Below, piece by piece: positions 46,479 through 56,445 of a stretch of DNA of 64,000 bases. The notes beneath the pieces were generated by a model. That model was not told the origin of the DNA and ran no database searches. It saw only the letters and a list, made by a program, of their open reading frames with translations. Within the stretch, counting starts at the first letter, position 1; each line of letters begins with the position of its first letter. This DNA comes from Acidobacteriota bacterium (GTDB taxonomy: Bacteria; Acidobacteriota; Terriglobia; 20CM-2-55-15), in the NCBI GenBank assembly GCA_022821145.1, contig JAJEEE010000037.1, positions 62,001-126,000 on the forward strand, written 5' to 3'. The position numbers were made by a program, and so were the translations under genes.

Positions 46479-47899
46479 CTGCCGGCTTCGGTTCCGTCCG
46501 ACACGGCGCTCTCCTTCGCCAGTCGTCGCGTCACCAGGTAGAACCGGCCGGTCAGGCAGAGGGCGGCGACCGTCAGACCGGCGATCAGACCGCCCCACAT
46601 CGCCTGCGGACCCATGGAGCGGGTAATCCCCAGCGTGTAGCCGAGCGGCAGCCCGATCCCCCAGTAGGCCACCAGGGTGAACACCATGGGGACCGCCGTG
46701 TCCTTCAAGCCCCTCAGCGCCCCGGCCCCGGACACCTGGGCGCCGTCGGAAAGCTGGAAGATGGCCGCCATCAGGAGCAGGTCCAGCGCGATGCGCGTGA
46801 CGGTTTCGTCGTCGGTGTAGATCCCGACGATCGCCTCCGGGAACGTCAGCAGCGTCAGGGCCGCCGCGCCCATGAATACCATCGCCATGGCGACGCCCGT
46901 GAAGCCGGCCCACCGCGCGTCGGCCGGGTTCCCCCGCCCCATCGCCTGACCGACCCGCACGGTGATGGCGATCGACAGGCCGAGCGGGACCATGAACGTG
47001 ACCGACGCGATGTTGATGGCGACCTGGTGCGCGGCGACGGTATCCGTTCCAAGAGATCCCATCAGCAGCGCGACGGTCGTGAACATGCTCGCCTCGAGGA
47101 AGACGCTGATCCCGATCGGGAGGCCCAGCCGGAGGATCGCGGCCAGCGTCCGCGAATCGGGCGCGTCGAACCGCTCGAACAGCGCGAAGCGGCGGTAGCG
47201 CCCGCTCGCGCTCACGTAAACCGCCATGCACGCGAACGTGATCCACATGACCAGCGCGCTGGCCCATCCGCACCCGACGGCGCCCATGGCCGGCACGCCG
47301 AGCCGGCCGTACATGAAGACGTAGTTGGCGGCGACGTTGACCGCCAGTCCCAGGACGCTGATCACAAGGTACGGGCGTGTTCTGGACACGCCGTCGCTCG
47401 TGTAGCGCAACACCGTCACCGCGGCGAAGGCGGGCAACCCCCAACTGATCGCGTCGAGATAGCCCAGCGTGACGGGCACGACGGCCGGATCGACCTCCAG
47501 GAAGTCGAACAACGGGTCCACGTTCCGGATCGCGAGCCAGATCAGCAGCGCCAGCCCCTGGGCGAGCCACACCGCCTGCCGCGCGAACCGTCCGATTTCC
47601 CGGTCCCGGCCCGCGCCGAACAACTGGGACACGGTGGCGGTGACGGCCATGAGCAGGCCGGCCATGAACATGATCGGCGTCATCCACACGCTGCTGCCGA
47701 CGGCCACGGCGGCCAACGCGCCGGCGCTGAGGTTGCCGGCCATGACCGTGTCGGTGAAGCCCATGGCCATGGCGGCGAGCTGGGCGCCGATGACCGGGAG
47801 CCCGAGCCGCAGCAGCATGCGCGCCTCGCCTCGAAGACCCACGGTGCGGGCCGGCGCACTTCGAGCGGGCGCACGGGGAATCGATGCGGGACGGCTCAT
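46475..47899 (-). CDS. MATE family multidrug efflux protein
   Basis: 474 aa, 12 helices in two similar halves. GLPVIGAQLAAMAMGFTDTVMAG at the start and GLPIGISVFLEASMFTTVALLMG at the second-half start match NorM-type MATE proteins, followed by AHQVAINIASVTFMVPLGLSIA. Cation-coupled drug export is the likely role. A ferredoxin-like gene lies just upstream. Confidence 0.93.
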   Translation of the reverse strand: MSRPASIPRAPARSAPARTVGLRGEARMLLRLGLPVIGAQLAAMAMGFTDTVMAGNLSAGALAAVAVGSSVWMTPIMFMAGLLMAVTATVSQLFGAGRDREIGRFARQAVWLAQGLALLIWLAIRNVDPLFDFLEVDPAVVPVTLGYLDAISWGLPAFAAVTVLRYTSDGVSRTRPYLVISVLGLAVNVAANYVFMYGRLGVPAMGAVGCGWASALVMWITFACMAVYVSASGRYRRFALFERFDAPDSRTLAAILRLGLPIGISVFLEASMFTTVALLMGSLGTDTVAAHQVAINIASVTFMVPLGLSIAITVRVGQAMGRGNPADARWAGFTGVAMAMVFMGAAALTLLTFPEAIVGIYTDDETVTRIALDLLLMAAIFQLSDGAQVSGAGALRGLKDTAVPMVFTLVAYWGIGLPLGYTLGITRSMGPQAMWGGLIAGLTVAALCLTGRFYLVTRRLAKESAVSDGTEAGS

Positions 47900-47920
47900 G
47901 CAGGCTGCTGGATCAAGGCG

Positions 47921-48292
47921 TCAGAGGGGATTGGTCGCGAAAACGTACTCCTCGACCGGCCGGCCGTCGATGAGGTGCTCCCGAATGACGCGCTCGACGA
48001 TGTCGGGCGTCATGGAGTGGTACCAGACGCCCTCGGGATAGACCACGGCGATCGGGCCCTGCTCGCAGACGCGCAGGCAATCGGCCTTGGTGCGGTAGAC
48101 GCACGGCGCGCGCTCGGTCAGACCCAACTCCTTGAGCCGCCTCTTGAGATACTGCCAGGACTCGAGGGTGGTTTCCCGCGGCGCGCACTTCGGCACGGTC
48201 TGACCGGCGCAGATGAAGATGTGCCGCCCGAGATCACCGATCCGGAGCGCGGCCGCGGCGTCGCGAAGGGACTCGATCGGGTCCTCGGGCAT
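47921..48292 (-). CDS. (2Fe-2S) thioredoxin-like ferredoxin
   Basis: 123 aa. [15 protein letters not shown] gives C28 and C37-type ligands, and [11 protein letters not shown] supplies a CX3C pair in the second half. This pattern is that of thioredoxin-fold [2Fe-2S] ferredoxins. The C-terminal part [22 protein letters not shown] is typical. ATG at 48292. Electron carrier, partner unknown. Confidence 0.88.
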   Translation of the reverse strand: MPEDPIESLRDAAAALRIGDLGRHIFICAGQTVPKCAPRETTLESWQYLKRRLKELGLTERAPCVYRTKADCLRVCEQGPIAVVYPEGVWYHSMTPDIVERVIREHLIDGRPVEEYVFATNPL

Positions 48293-48316
48293 GCCCCATT
48301 GTAACGCGTCGGCGGG

Positions 48317-49330
48317 CTACCGGTCCGACAGCAACGCGTAGCGGAAGTAGGTGTCCGGTGGCCGGATGCGCCCGCGCGCGGCGAGAACGTCGGCGGCCTC
48401 AGTCGCCGCCGCAAGGTAGAACCACGCGACGAACTCGCCGAAGGCGGTGTATCGCGCGGCGTCGAACCGGGCGTTCAACTCCAGCATGGCGGTGCGCCGC
48501 GACTTGAGATAGGGGAGCACGTGATCGCGCGCCGTGATGTTCGCGAAGACACGCCATCGGCGGGCGTCCTGGTCTTCGTAGACGGGATCGGTCTCGGCCA
48601 GCTCGCCGATCTCGGCTCGCGGATCTTCCGCGGCTACGGGACCGATGGACACGACCTGATGCCGTCCGACCCGCACGGATTGGACAACGAGCTGGGGCGG
48701 CCCGGCGTCGCCTTCGGTCATCCAGGCGTAGTAGGCCTCGCGGCGGCCGGCGCGCCGCGGCGGGGGCGGCATCAGCGTCTGGTCGTCGAACAGCACGTCG
48801 ATCACGCCGCCGAAAAGCACTCCGCCCACGACGATGCGGTACAGGATCTCGTCGCGCGGCAAATCGCGGCCGGACTCCAGCGACGCGGCCAGCGCCTCGA
48901 CGTCGTCCCAACGGCCTTCGATCAGTTCGACCAGACCGGCGGCGACGTCCGACATCAGCGCGCGGGTCTCGGGGATCTCGTCTTCGCGGAGGACGGGGAA
49001 GCCGGGCCGCATGTCGTAGTCGGTGCGGCCGCGAACGAGGTTGTCGTCCTCGAAGCCCTGAAGCAGGGTCAGCGCCTCGACCTCGGTGGCCTCGGTCTCG
49101 TCGAGGTACTTGTCCACGTTCCAACCCCGGTGGAAGGCCGAGGCGAGAAAGCGGGCGTCTTCGCTCTCGAAACGCGCCAGCGCGGCCGGATCGTGGGGAA
49201 ACACGCCGTAGCGAAAATCGGAGTGCGCGTCGGGACGCTCCTGCGCCCGAGCATCCGCCGCGACGACGCCGGCGAGAAGGATCACGCCGAGGACGGAAAC
49301 CGAACGGCCGCGATGGAACCTCGTGCTCAT
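48317..49330 (-). CDS. Secreted protein of unknown function
   Basis: 337 aa. A signal peptide (about 1-29, ending ARAQ) precedes a mixed alpha/beta protein rich in acidic residues. The region DFRYGVFPHDPAALARFESEDARFL and the C-terminal VLPYLKSRRTAMLELNARFDAARY show regular helices. I recognise no domain. Codon use fits the neighbours. Likely periplasmic or released. Confidence 0.7.
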   Translation of the reverse strand: MSTRFHRGRSVSVLGVILLAGVVAADARAQERPDAHSDFRYGVFPHDPAALARFESEDARFLASAFHRGWNVDKYLDETEATEVEALTLLQGFEDDNLVRGRTDYDMRPGFPVLREDEIPETRALMSDVAAGLVELIEGRWDDVEALAASLESGRDLPRDEILYRIVVGGVLFGGVIDVLFDDQTLMPPPPRRAGRREAYYAWMTEGDAGPPQLVVQSVRVGRHQVVSIGPVAAEDPRAEIGELAETDPVYEDQDARRWRVFANITARDHVLPYLKSRRTAMLELNARFDAARYTAFGEFVAWFYLAAATEAADVLAARGRIRPPDTYFRYALLSDR

Positions 49331-49598
49331 GACTCGATACTTGAGACGTTATCCGATCGGAAGTGTTGACGCAAACTTTCGTTCCGGGTGCGGCGGGATC
49401 CGGCACGGGAGAACGGCATGGCAGTGTCATCGTCAAAAACCACGAACCCTTCAGAGCGAAACGTTGGGGGAAGCCGTGATACCCGCCGCGTCCGTGACGG
49501 CGGACGTTGGCACGCGGGCGGTAACGAACCCGATCGTGAACGACGATACAGGCTGGCCGCCGTCGTATCCGTTGGGCATGGCCCTGACCACGGCGATT

Positions 49599-49859
49599 TC
49601 AGATTACGACTTCGATGCGGTTTATCACCGGAATCGCTTTGGCGGCGACTTCGACGAACTTGCCAACGAAGTAGTCTGTGACCTCGTTGCCATGGCCTTC
49701 GTTTTCGTGATGCAACATGGGAACGATTGACGTCCAATTGATGTAGCGTTCATCCACACGCTCCCACCACGGACACCAAGCGTCTTTCCCGCCGCGATCG
49801 AATTCCCTTTCAAGTGCACCTACAAGACGTTCTTGCCGGTCCTTATCGTCGTTCGTCAT
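49599..49859 (-). CDS. Small hypothetical protein, possibly the detached C-terminus of the nuclease-like gene
   Basis: 86 aa. DAWCPWWERVDERYINWTSI and YFVGKFVEVAAKAIPVINRIE suggest the C-terminal part seen in some longer PD-(D/E)XK nuclease-family proteins. It starts inside the end of the broken upstream gene in another frame (ATG at 49859, GAAG before it). It may be a separate coupled gene or the tail separated by a frameshift. Confidence 0.55.
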   Translation of the reverse strand: MTNDDKDRQERLVGALEREFDRGGKDAWCPWWERVDERYINWTSIVPMLHHENEGHGNEVTDYFVGKFVEVAAKAIPVINRIEVVI

Positions 49860-50505
49860 CTTCGCAGTTCTTTCGGCATTCCCGAAGCCAGTCGATGAAC
49901 GGCTGTGAAACGCGGTAGGATTCTCTGTTGTCCAGCGCCGAAGTACTATCGCAATACGGCATGATCGCGAAGCCGAGTTTCCGTTTCTCAAGCTGTGCCT
50001 TCGAGATGCTTGTTTCCGACGGACTGTTGCCGTCGGGCGAGAGGTATATCAGAAGAAACCGTTCAGGGAAGTGAGCTTCGAGCCGTTCGAGGTAGTCTCG
50101 GACCTGATTCTCCCGATCAGCAGCATACGGCTTGTTTTCGATCGCCAGACCATAGCGTTAGTTGCCGACGCCTTCGATCTCGACGACGATGTCGATACGA
50201 CGGCCAGATGGGATCGTCCTCTCGGTCTTGACGGTTCGAACGTTGGTCCGATCAACTTCGGGCCAATGTCGCTCGTTTCTCACTCCCTCCAAACGCAGCA
50301 ACGTCTGGAGGAACATCGCCCCCTGACCGTGGCTCGCCTCGGGATCGAGCAGGTCCTTGATGATGCGGGAAAGCCCCGACTCATCCTCCCGCACGTAGTC
50401 AAACACGTTGAATCGCTGTGCCAGCGCCCGATCAAGTTCATCCCCCAGGACCCTCGCTCCGTCCAAGCGGGGAGTCAACTCCGAAAAGAAACCTGCATAC
50501 TCCAT
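49843..50505 (-). pseudogene. PD-(D/E)XK nuclease-like gene interrupted by TAA
   Basis: Reads FNVFDYVREDESGLSRIIKDLL and GRRIDIVVEIEGVGN, then TAA (50160-50158), then in the same frame RYGLAIENKPYAADRENQVRDYL, FPERFLLIYLSPDG and QPFIDWLRECRKN to a TAA at 49843. The segments flanking the stop carry the D...E-x-K core of the nuclease fold (RRIDIVVE, LAIENK). A single base change (for example CAA or AAA to TAA) explains the break. The stop separates the two halves of the active site, so the product is probably inactive. Confidence 0.75.
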
Positions 50506-50630
50506 CTGCGATTCCAGTTCCGTACGCGGTATCGGTCCCTAAGACAGCCTGCTTGCCACGGCGGCGGTGTCATACTCGTTCTTGACGGGCAGCGGGAACA
50601 AGCGAACGCGAATATGTTCGATGGCAGGAT

Positions 50631-51409
50631 TCACGCGGCTTCTTCCGTGTCCGACCTGCCGGAATCTTGTCGGGCAGGTTCGCCCGACGTCTCGTAGGCG
50701 CGGATGAAGCCGACGTTTGTCCACGCGCCTTCGGGAACCCGGTCCCATGCGAAGAGCGTGTAGGACCCGGGAACGACGTTCTCGAACTCCACCGCGCCAT
50801 CGACGCTCAGTTGACCCCGGAACAGGTTGCGGCGCACGCGCAGACGCAACTCGGGAACCAGCGCCGCGCGGCCGCCGGAGGCGGGCGCGCGGGACGCGTC
50901 CAGGACAGACGCGGCCACCCGGCCCGCGTCGTTGGCGACCTCGATCAGGAGGGGCGCCATCGGCTGCGAGTCGAGGCGGAGGACGGGGTCCAGCGCGGGT
51001 TCCGAACCGATCATCGCGTTGCGGATGTACACGCCGTCGCCGAATCCGTTCACGGCGATTTGGTAATCGTTGGGCGGCAGGCCCCGAATTTCGAACGCGC
51101 CATTCTCATCGGTCCGCGCCACGGGCTCCGTCCACGGACGTATCCCGAATCCTTCTTCCCGTGGAATCAATCGAACCGACAGCCAGGAAACGGGCTGGGC
51201 GCCGGGAACCGGCGTTCGCGTATCCAACCGAAGCACGACGCCCTCGACCGTCGCCGGCCCGGGCGATCGGCCGCCTCGAGAACGCCTGCCAGGAGCGAGA
51301 CGATCAACGCACGCCGCGTCAGGGAACATGACACCGGTCGCGGACGTTCGTTTCCACCGAAACAGTCGCGCCGAGATTCGGCCTTCCGGTGGGCGCCCCG
51401 GGACGCCAT
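50631..51409 (-). pseudogene. Carboxypeptidase-regulatory-like protein with a frameshift
   Basis: A signal-peptide-like start (LTRRALIVSLLAGVLEAADRPG) lies in one frame at about 51320-51255. The body, PATVEGVVLRLDTRTPVPGAQPV through FEIRGLPPNDYQIAVNG and VEFENVVPGSYTLFAWD, lies in the -1 frame down to TGA at 50631. They join at the GCCCGGGCC run near 51250-51260, as if one base was lost. The ATG at 51409 overlaps the TonB receptor stop (TGATG); a GTG at 51334 is another possible start. Sequencing error is possible. It was probably an accessory of the receptor. Confidence 0.65.
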
Positions 51410-54318
51410 CACCAGAACACCTGCATCCCGAGCTGGACGATGCGCGGGGAGCGCGCGACGAACAGCGCGCCGAACTCCGGGGAGTCGGCGAAGTTCTGCA
51501 TCGTGGGCGGCGCGACGAAATTGGGCCGGTTGAATGCGTTGTAGAGATCCACCCGCAACTCGGCCGCGACGCGATCCGACACCTCGAACCCCCGGACGAA
51601 CGCCAGGTCGACGTTGGCCAAGCCCGGGCCCGGAATGACGTTGCGGCCGCTGTCGCCGAACTCGCCGAACTCGGGAACCCGGAACGCCTCCGTATCGAAG
51701 AAACGCGACGGGCTGGGGTTGTCCACACGCGGGTCCCCGACCCGGTGCGGGCGGTTGACGATGGGGCTGCCCGTCCCGGCGACGTCGGTCGCGAGGATCG
51801 CCGAGAGCGGGTAGCCGGATTGCAACAGGACGAGCGCCTGCACGCGCCAGCCGCCGTCGCTCGGCGAGAACGGCAGCCGGAACGGAAGCTGGTAGGCGCC
51901 GGAGAACGTGAACCGGTGCTTGACGTGGAAATCCGACAGGCCCCGCTCGCCCGACAGATCGTGGCTGTTCTGCGGGAGGACGCTGATCAGCGTCGCATCG
52001 TCGATGGAGCGGGCAAACCGGTACGCGGCCTGAAAGCTGGCGTCCGCCGCCGGGCGGCCGGCCAGGATCGCGTCGAGCGCGTGTCCCGACGAAGACGCGC
52101 TGGTCTCGAACTGGAAGACGTTCTGGAGTCCGGCCAACGGCCGGCGATCCTCCAGGGTGACGGCCGGTCCGGGGGCGGGCTGGTTGATGTTGGTCTGCCG
52201 CCGCAGGTGGGTGCCCTTTTGCCCGATGTAGGCGATCGTGAAGTCGTATCCGGGGAACAACGCGCGACCGATCCGGAGGCTCCACTGCTGGACGTACGGG
52301 TTGGCCAGGCGCTCGGACACCGAGAACACGCTCGGCGGGTTCGACTCCTGCCCCGGATCGAACGCGTCGGTCAGGTTGAAGCGGGGCACCACGGGATCGT
52401 TGTTGCGGACATCGAACCGCACGAATGGCGGATTCAGACCCAGCATGAAGAGGCTGTCGCCAACCGGAAGGCTGTCATGGTAGATCCCGTATCCGGCGCG
52501 CACGACCGTGTTCGACGCGGGACTCCAGGCCAGCCCGATGCGTGGCCCCCAGTTGTTGACGTCCGGCGCGTACAGCCGGGCCGGCGACGTTTCCAGCGTT
52601 CCGTCGGCGCGGAAAGCGGCGGTCTTTCCCGCCGACTCCGTGAACGGCGCCTGGTACTCGTACCGCAGTCCCAGGCTCAACTGCAGGTTCGGGCGCAGCC
52701 TGCGGTCGTGCTGGAAGTAGGCGGACGCCATCCGGGTGGAGAACTCACGCGCCGTGTCGCCCTGGATCCGCAACGCCGTCGCCGGAAGGCCCAGCAGCAG
52801 GTTCGCCAGCGCGTTCCCCGAATACGCGCCGTCGTTGAACTGGAACTGGCCCCGGCTGAACAGGTCCATGAACGCGTCGAAGACGAAACGCCGGTAGCGC
52901 CCTCCGAAGACGGTCGTGGCGGAGCCGCGAGTCCACGCCAGGGCGTTCGACACGTCGACCGTTCGATTGCGGCGGTCCTGCGGCACGTTGGTCGCGTGTC
53001 CGATGCTGGAGAACCCCGGCAGGATGACGGCCGGGGTGGGGGACGCGTCCAGGACGTCGCGCGGCTGGTGGAGCCGGCCGATCGAGAGATCGACGCGGTG
53101 GACGAGGGACGCGTTCAGCACGTGCGTGTTCGCGACACGCACGAGGTGGGTCGTGAACGCGTCGCGGACGCCGAAACCGGGCAGGTTGGTGATCCCCGTC
53201 ACCAGGTTGAACGGGTCCTCGGTCACGTCGCGGCTGAACAGGTATTCGACGGAGGTTTCGTCCGACGCCGTCGTCCGGTGATCGAGGCGCACGCCGAACG
53301 CGTCGGCGGCGGTGTCGAGCGCGCCCACGCTGAGGTAGTTGCCGATCGTCGTTCCGGGCGCGTTGGGGGCCGGATAGAGCGCCGCCAGCGCCCGGCCGGC
53401 CGGATGCAACCGGCCCGGCGGAATCACGTTGCCGGGAAACGACAATCCGGTCTCCGGATCCAGCAGCGGCTCATCGATACCGGAGAAGTCGCCTCCGAGC
53501 ATCGGGGGGTCCGGAACGGTCGCGGCCCGCGCCAGCGACTGCCGCGCGCGCAGGCCCCAGTAACGGGCGAAGACGAACGTGCGGCCGCTGATGGGGCCGC
53601 CCGCCTCGGCGCCGAAGTAGTGGTACGTGAACGGTGGGATCGGCTCGTCGGGCCGGTCGAAATAGTTGCGGGCGTTGAGCGCGTCGTTTCGATGGAAGTA
53701 GTAGACGTTGCCCATCGCGCGCGGCCCGCCGGGCGGCAGCGAATCGTCCACGCCGGCGTAGGGGACGAAATCGGCCGAGAACTCGAACGATTCGACCAAC
53801 GCCGCCGCGCTCGGCGAGCTGGCGAACACGTTGCCCGACGCCGCGATCCACTGTTGCGACGACCCTTCCGCGATCCCGGAAATGTTGATGCCGCCGCGCG
53901 GCCCGAAAAGGCGATCGGACCGCGGCAGGTCGTCCCGGAGGGCCGGAGCGGACGGCCCGGCCAGTATGGGATCGTCCAGCAGCAACTCGACCGTTTCGAC
54001 GTCGTCGGAGTCGCCCTCCAGCAACACGAGCTCGACCGCGTAGACCCCGCCGTCGGCCAGGACCGCGGGCGCGCTGCGGACCGAGCGGTGTCCCGCGCCG
54101 CGGACCTCGATCTGGAATCGTCCCGTCAGCGACACGGTAAACCGGCCCGCCTCGTCCAACTGCGATTCCAGGACGCGTCCGTCGTCGAGCAGCAGCAGGA
54201 CGCGGGCCTCCGGGAGCGGACGCCCGGTCTCGCTGGTGACGACGGCCGTTAGCGTGGCCGGCTCGGCCTGCGCAAGGGCCGGCGCCGGCAGAAGCAGCAT
54301 TGCAAGGACCCCGATCAT
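51409..54318 (-). CDS. Oar-like TonB-dependent receptor
   Basis: 969 aa. A signal peptide (MIGVLAMLLLPAPALAQA) is followed by a carboxypeptidase-regulatory beta domain (about 20-100), a plug-like region (RGGINISGIAEGSSQQW...) and a long beta barrel ending in VQLGMQVFW with the terminal aromatic residue typical of outer-membrane barrels. FAGDFSG-like and LGLRYEYQAPFTE segments match the large receptor family expanded in Acidobacteriota. Cargo unknown. No TonB box is obvious. Confidence 0.87.
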   Translation of the reverse strand: MIGVLAMLLLPAPALAQAEPATLTAVVTSETGRPLPEARVLLLLDDGRVLESQLDEAGRFTVSLTGRFQIEVRGAGHRSVRSAPAVLADGGVYAVELVLLEGDSDDVETVELLLDDPILAGPSAPALRDDLPRSDRLFGPRGGINISGIAEGSSQQWIAASGNVFASSPSAAALVESFEFSADFVPYAGVDDSLPPGGPRAMGNVYYFHRNDALNARNYFDRPDEPIPPFTYHYFGAEAGGPISGRTFVFARYWGLRARQSLARAATVPDPPMLGGDFSGIDEPLLDPETGLSFPGNVIPPGRLHPAGRALAALYPAPNAPGTTIGNYLSVGALDTAADAFGVRLDHRTTASDETSVEYLFSRDVTEDPFNLVTGITNLPGFGVRDAFTTHLVRVANTHVLNASLVHRVDLSIGRLHQPRDVLDASPTPAVILPGFSSIGHATNVPQDRRNRTVDVSNALAWTRGSATTVFGGRYRRFVFDAFMDLFSRGQFQFNDGAYSGNALANLLLGLPATALRIQGDTAREFSTRMASAYFQHDRRLRPNLQLSLGLRYEYQAPFTESAGKTAAFRADGTLETSPARLYAPDVNNWGPRIGLAWSPASNTVVRAGYGIYHDSLPVGDSLFMLGLNPPFVRFDVRNNDPVVPRFNLTDAFDPGQESNPPSVFSVSERLANPYVQQWSLRIGRALFPGYDFTIAYIGQKGTHLRRQTNINQPAPGPAVTLEDRRPLAGLQNVFQFETSASSSGHALDAILAGRPAADASFQAAYRFARSIDDATLISVLPQNSHDLSGERGLSDFHVKHRFTFSGAYQLPFRLPFSPSDGGWRVQALVLLQSGYPLSAILATDVAGTGSPIVNRPHRVGDPRVDNPSPSRFFDTEAFRVPEFGEFGDSGRNVIPGPGLANVDLAFVRGFEVSDRVAAELRVDLYNAFNRPNFVAPPTMQNFADSPEFGALFVARSPRIVQLGMQVFW

Positions 54319-54337
54319 GGCGCGACCATGGGACGTT

Positions 54338-55927
54338 CTACAGGTGGATGGCTTTGACGCTCAGAATGTTCTCGATGCCCCGGATGCGATCGATGACCGC
54401 GTCGGGCGCCGGCTCGTCGATCAACAGCAGTTCGATCGCCTTCCCGCCGACGTGGTCCCGGCCGACGTACATGCCCGCGACGTTGACGTCGGACTCCCCC
54501 AGCAGCGTTCCGACCCGGCCGATCACGCCCGGCGTGTCGTTGTTCGTCAGCAGGAGCATGCTGCCGCCGAGAATCACTTCGATCTCGAAACCGTCCATGC
54601 TGACGATGCGCGCCTGCTTGTCGGTGAAGACGGTGCCCGAAACGCGGTGGACGCCGCCGTCCGCCCCCAACTCGATACCGACCAGGTTGGTGAAGTTCTC
54701 CCGAACCGGCACGCGCGTCTCCTCGATCCGGATGCCGCGTTCTTCCGCGACGTGGGCGACGTTGATCATGTTGACGCCCTCCTTGAGGATCGGCTCCAGA
54801 ATCCTGAAGAGAACGGTGGACGTCAGGTAACCGAGGTTCATGTCGCAGACCTCGCCGGAATAGCGGATCGAAACCCGCTCGATCCGGCCGTCGACGACCT
54901 GTCCCGCGAACGACGCCAGACGGCTCGCCAGATCCACGAAATGCCGGTACCGCTCGAGCTGTCCCGCCTCGAGCTGGGGAAAGTTCAACGCGCCGCGAAC
55001 CGCGTTCCGGACCAGGAAATCCGCGACCTGGTGGCAGATGTCCTCGGACACCTTGCGCTGCGCCTCGACGGTCGATGCGCCCAGGTGCGGCGTCGCGATG
55101 AAATTGTCCAGTTGCAATAGCGGCGAGTCGGTGTTCGGTTCCTCGGCGAAGACGTCGAAGGCGGCCCCGGCGACCTTGCCGGACTTCAGTGCGTCGTACA
55201 GGTCGGTCTCGTGGACGACGCCCCCGCGTGCGCAGTTGATCACCCGGACGCCGTCCTTCATCCGCGCGATGGTAGTGGCGTTGACGAGATGCCGCGTCTT
55301 CTCCGTCAGCGGCGTGTGGAGCGTCAGGAAGTCGGCTTCGGCGAAGACCTGGTCCAATTCCACGATCTGCAGACCGCCCGACAGTTCGGCGCCCGGGCTG
55401 ATGAAGGGATCGTAGGCGACGACGTTCATGCCGATCCCTTGCGCGACATGGGCCACGTGGCTCCCGATGCGTCCGAGACCGATCACGCCGAGCGTCTTCC
55501 CCCCCAGCTCGACGCCCTTGAACCGGCTCTTGTCCCACTCACCGCCCTTCAACAGCCGGTAGGCCTGCGGGATGTTGCGCGACAGCGCGAACATCATGGC
55601 CACCGTGTGCTCGGCCGTCGTCATCGTGGACCCGCCCGGGGAGTTCATCACGATCACGCCCCGTTCGGTCGCCGCGTCGATATCGACGTTGTCCACGCCG
55701 ACCCCGGCGCGCCCGATGACTTTCAGCTTCGGCGATGCGTCCAGCAGCTCGCGGTCGACGCGGGTCGCGCTCCGGACGACGATGCCGTCCATGCGGGCCA
55801 TGGTTTCCAACAACTCGCCGCGCGAGAGCCGGGGATGGACGATCGGCTCGACGGCCGGGGTACGCCTCAGCGCGTCCACGCCCGCCGGGTCCACTCCGTC
55901 GACTATAAGAACTTTAAAATCAGCCAT
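54338..55927 (-). CDS. serA: D-3-phosphoglycerate dehydrogenase
   Basis: 529 aa, the long form with an ASB and C-terminal ACT domain. KVIGRAGVGVDNVDIDAAT, NAD motif LGVIGLGRIGSHVA, INCARGGVVHETDL and the catalytic His in TPHLGASTVEAQ are conserved. The ACT end reads LTNNDTPGVIGRVGTLLGE. First step of serine synthesis from 3-phosphoglycerate, likely serine-inhibited. ATG at 55927 chosen (MADFKVLIVDG). Confidence 0.96.
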   Translation of the reverse strand: MADFKVLIVDGVDPAGVDALRRTPAVEPIVHPRLSRGELLETMARMDGIVVRSATRVDRELLDASPKLKVIGRAGVGVDNVDIDAATERGVIVMNSPGGSTMTTAEHTVAMMFALSRNIPQAYRLLKGGEWDKSRFKGVELGGKTLGVIGLGRIGSHVAHVAQGIGMNVVAYDPFISPGAELSGGLQIVELDQVFAEADFLTLHTPLTEKTRHLVNATTIARMKDGVRVINCARGGVVHETDLYDALKSGKVAGAAFDVFAEEPNTDSPLLQLDNFIATPHLGASTVEAQRKVSEDICHQVADFLVRNAVRGALNFPQLEAGQLERYRHFVDLASRLASFAGQVVDGRIERVSIRYSGEVCDMNLGYLTSTVLFRILEPILKEGVNMINVAHVAEERGIRIEETRVPVRENFTNLVGIELGADGGVHRVSGTVFTDKQARIVSMDGFEIEVILGGSMLLLTNNDTPGVIGRVGTLLGESDVNVAGMYVGRDHVGGKAIELLLIDEPAPDAVIDRIRGIENILSVKAIHL

Positions 55928-56061
55928 TTGGAGACATCCGGCACCACCCGCACCCGCTTTGGAGTATAGCACGGGCCCTGGATGGCGCCGCTCTTGGGCG
56001 GGCTGCTACACTGTGCCGAGCGGCGGAGCGAGGCAGCGGAGAGAGGCACGGGAAGAGACGA

Positions 56062-56391
56062 ATGTCGAGCCGGACGCATAAATGGGTCCGGGCGGCGGCG
56101 CTGGCGGACGTTCCCGCCGACGGCCGCGCCCGCGGTGTCCGACTCGAGGGACTCGACGTCGCCGTCATGCAGTGGAACGAGAGGTTCTACGCGCTCGAGA
56201 ACCAGTGCCCCCATCTCGGTTTTCCGTTGACCGAAGGCCAACTCCACGAGGGCGTCCTGGTCTGCGGATGGCACGGATGGCGGATCCGGCTGGAGGACGG
56301 CGGCTGCCCGGGGAAGACCGCCGCGGCGCGGACCTACCCGTGCGAGGCGCGCGGACCGGACCTCTGGGTCGAAGTGCCGGTCATACCCTGA
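56062..56391 (+). CDS. Rieske [2Fe-2S] protein
   Basis: 109 aa. Cluster ligands in CPHLGFPL and CGWHGWRI (CxH ... CxxH). The small soluble form resembles ferredoxin components of dioxygenases or the small subunit of nitrite reductase. No partner oxygenase or reductase is adjacent, so it is probably a general electron carrier. A TACACT box lies upstream near 56008. Confidence 0.9.
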   Translation: MSSRTHKWVRAAALADVPADGRARGVRLEGLDVAVMQWNERFYALENQCPHLGFPLTEGQLHEGVLVCGWHGWRIRLEDGGCPGKTAAARTYPCEARGPDLWVEVPVIP

Positions 56392-56445
56392 CCCCGCCCG
56401 CCGGGGGGAGCCGCCTCGCGCGCCGGGCTTCGGCGCGTCCCGGGC

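Noticed and set aside
49331-49598. Open frames on both strands downstream of the broken nuclease gene
   Set aside because: Basic, low-complexity translations with no start signal; I see nothing definite in this 268-base stretch.
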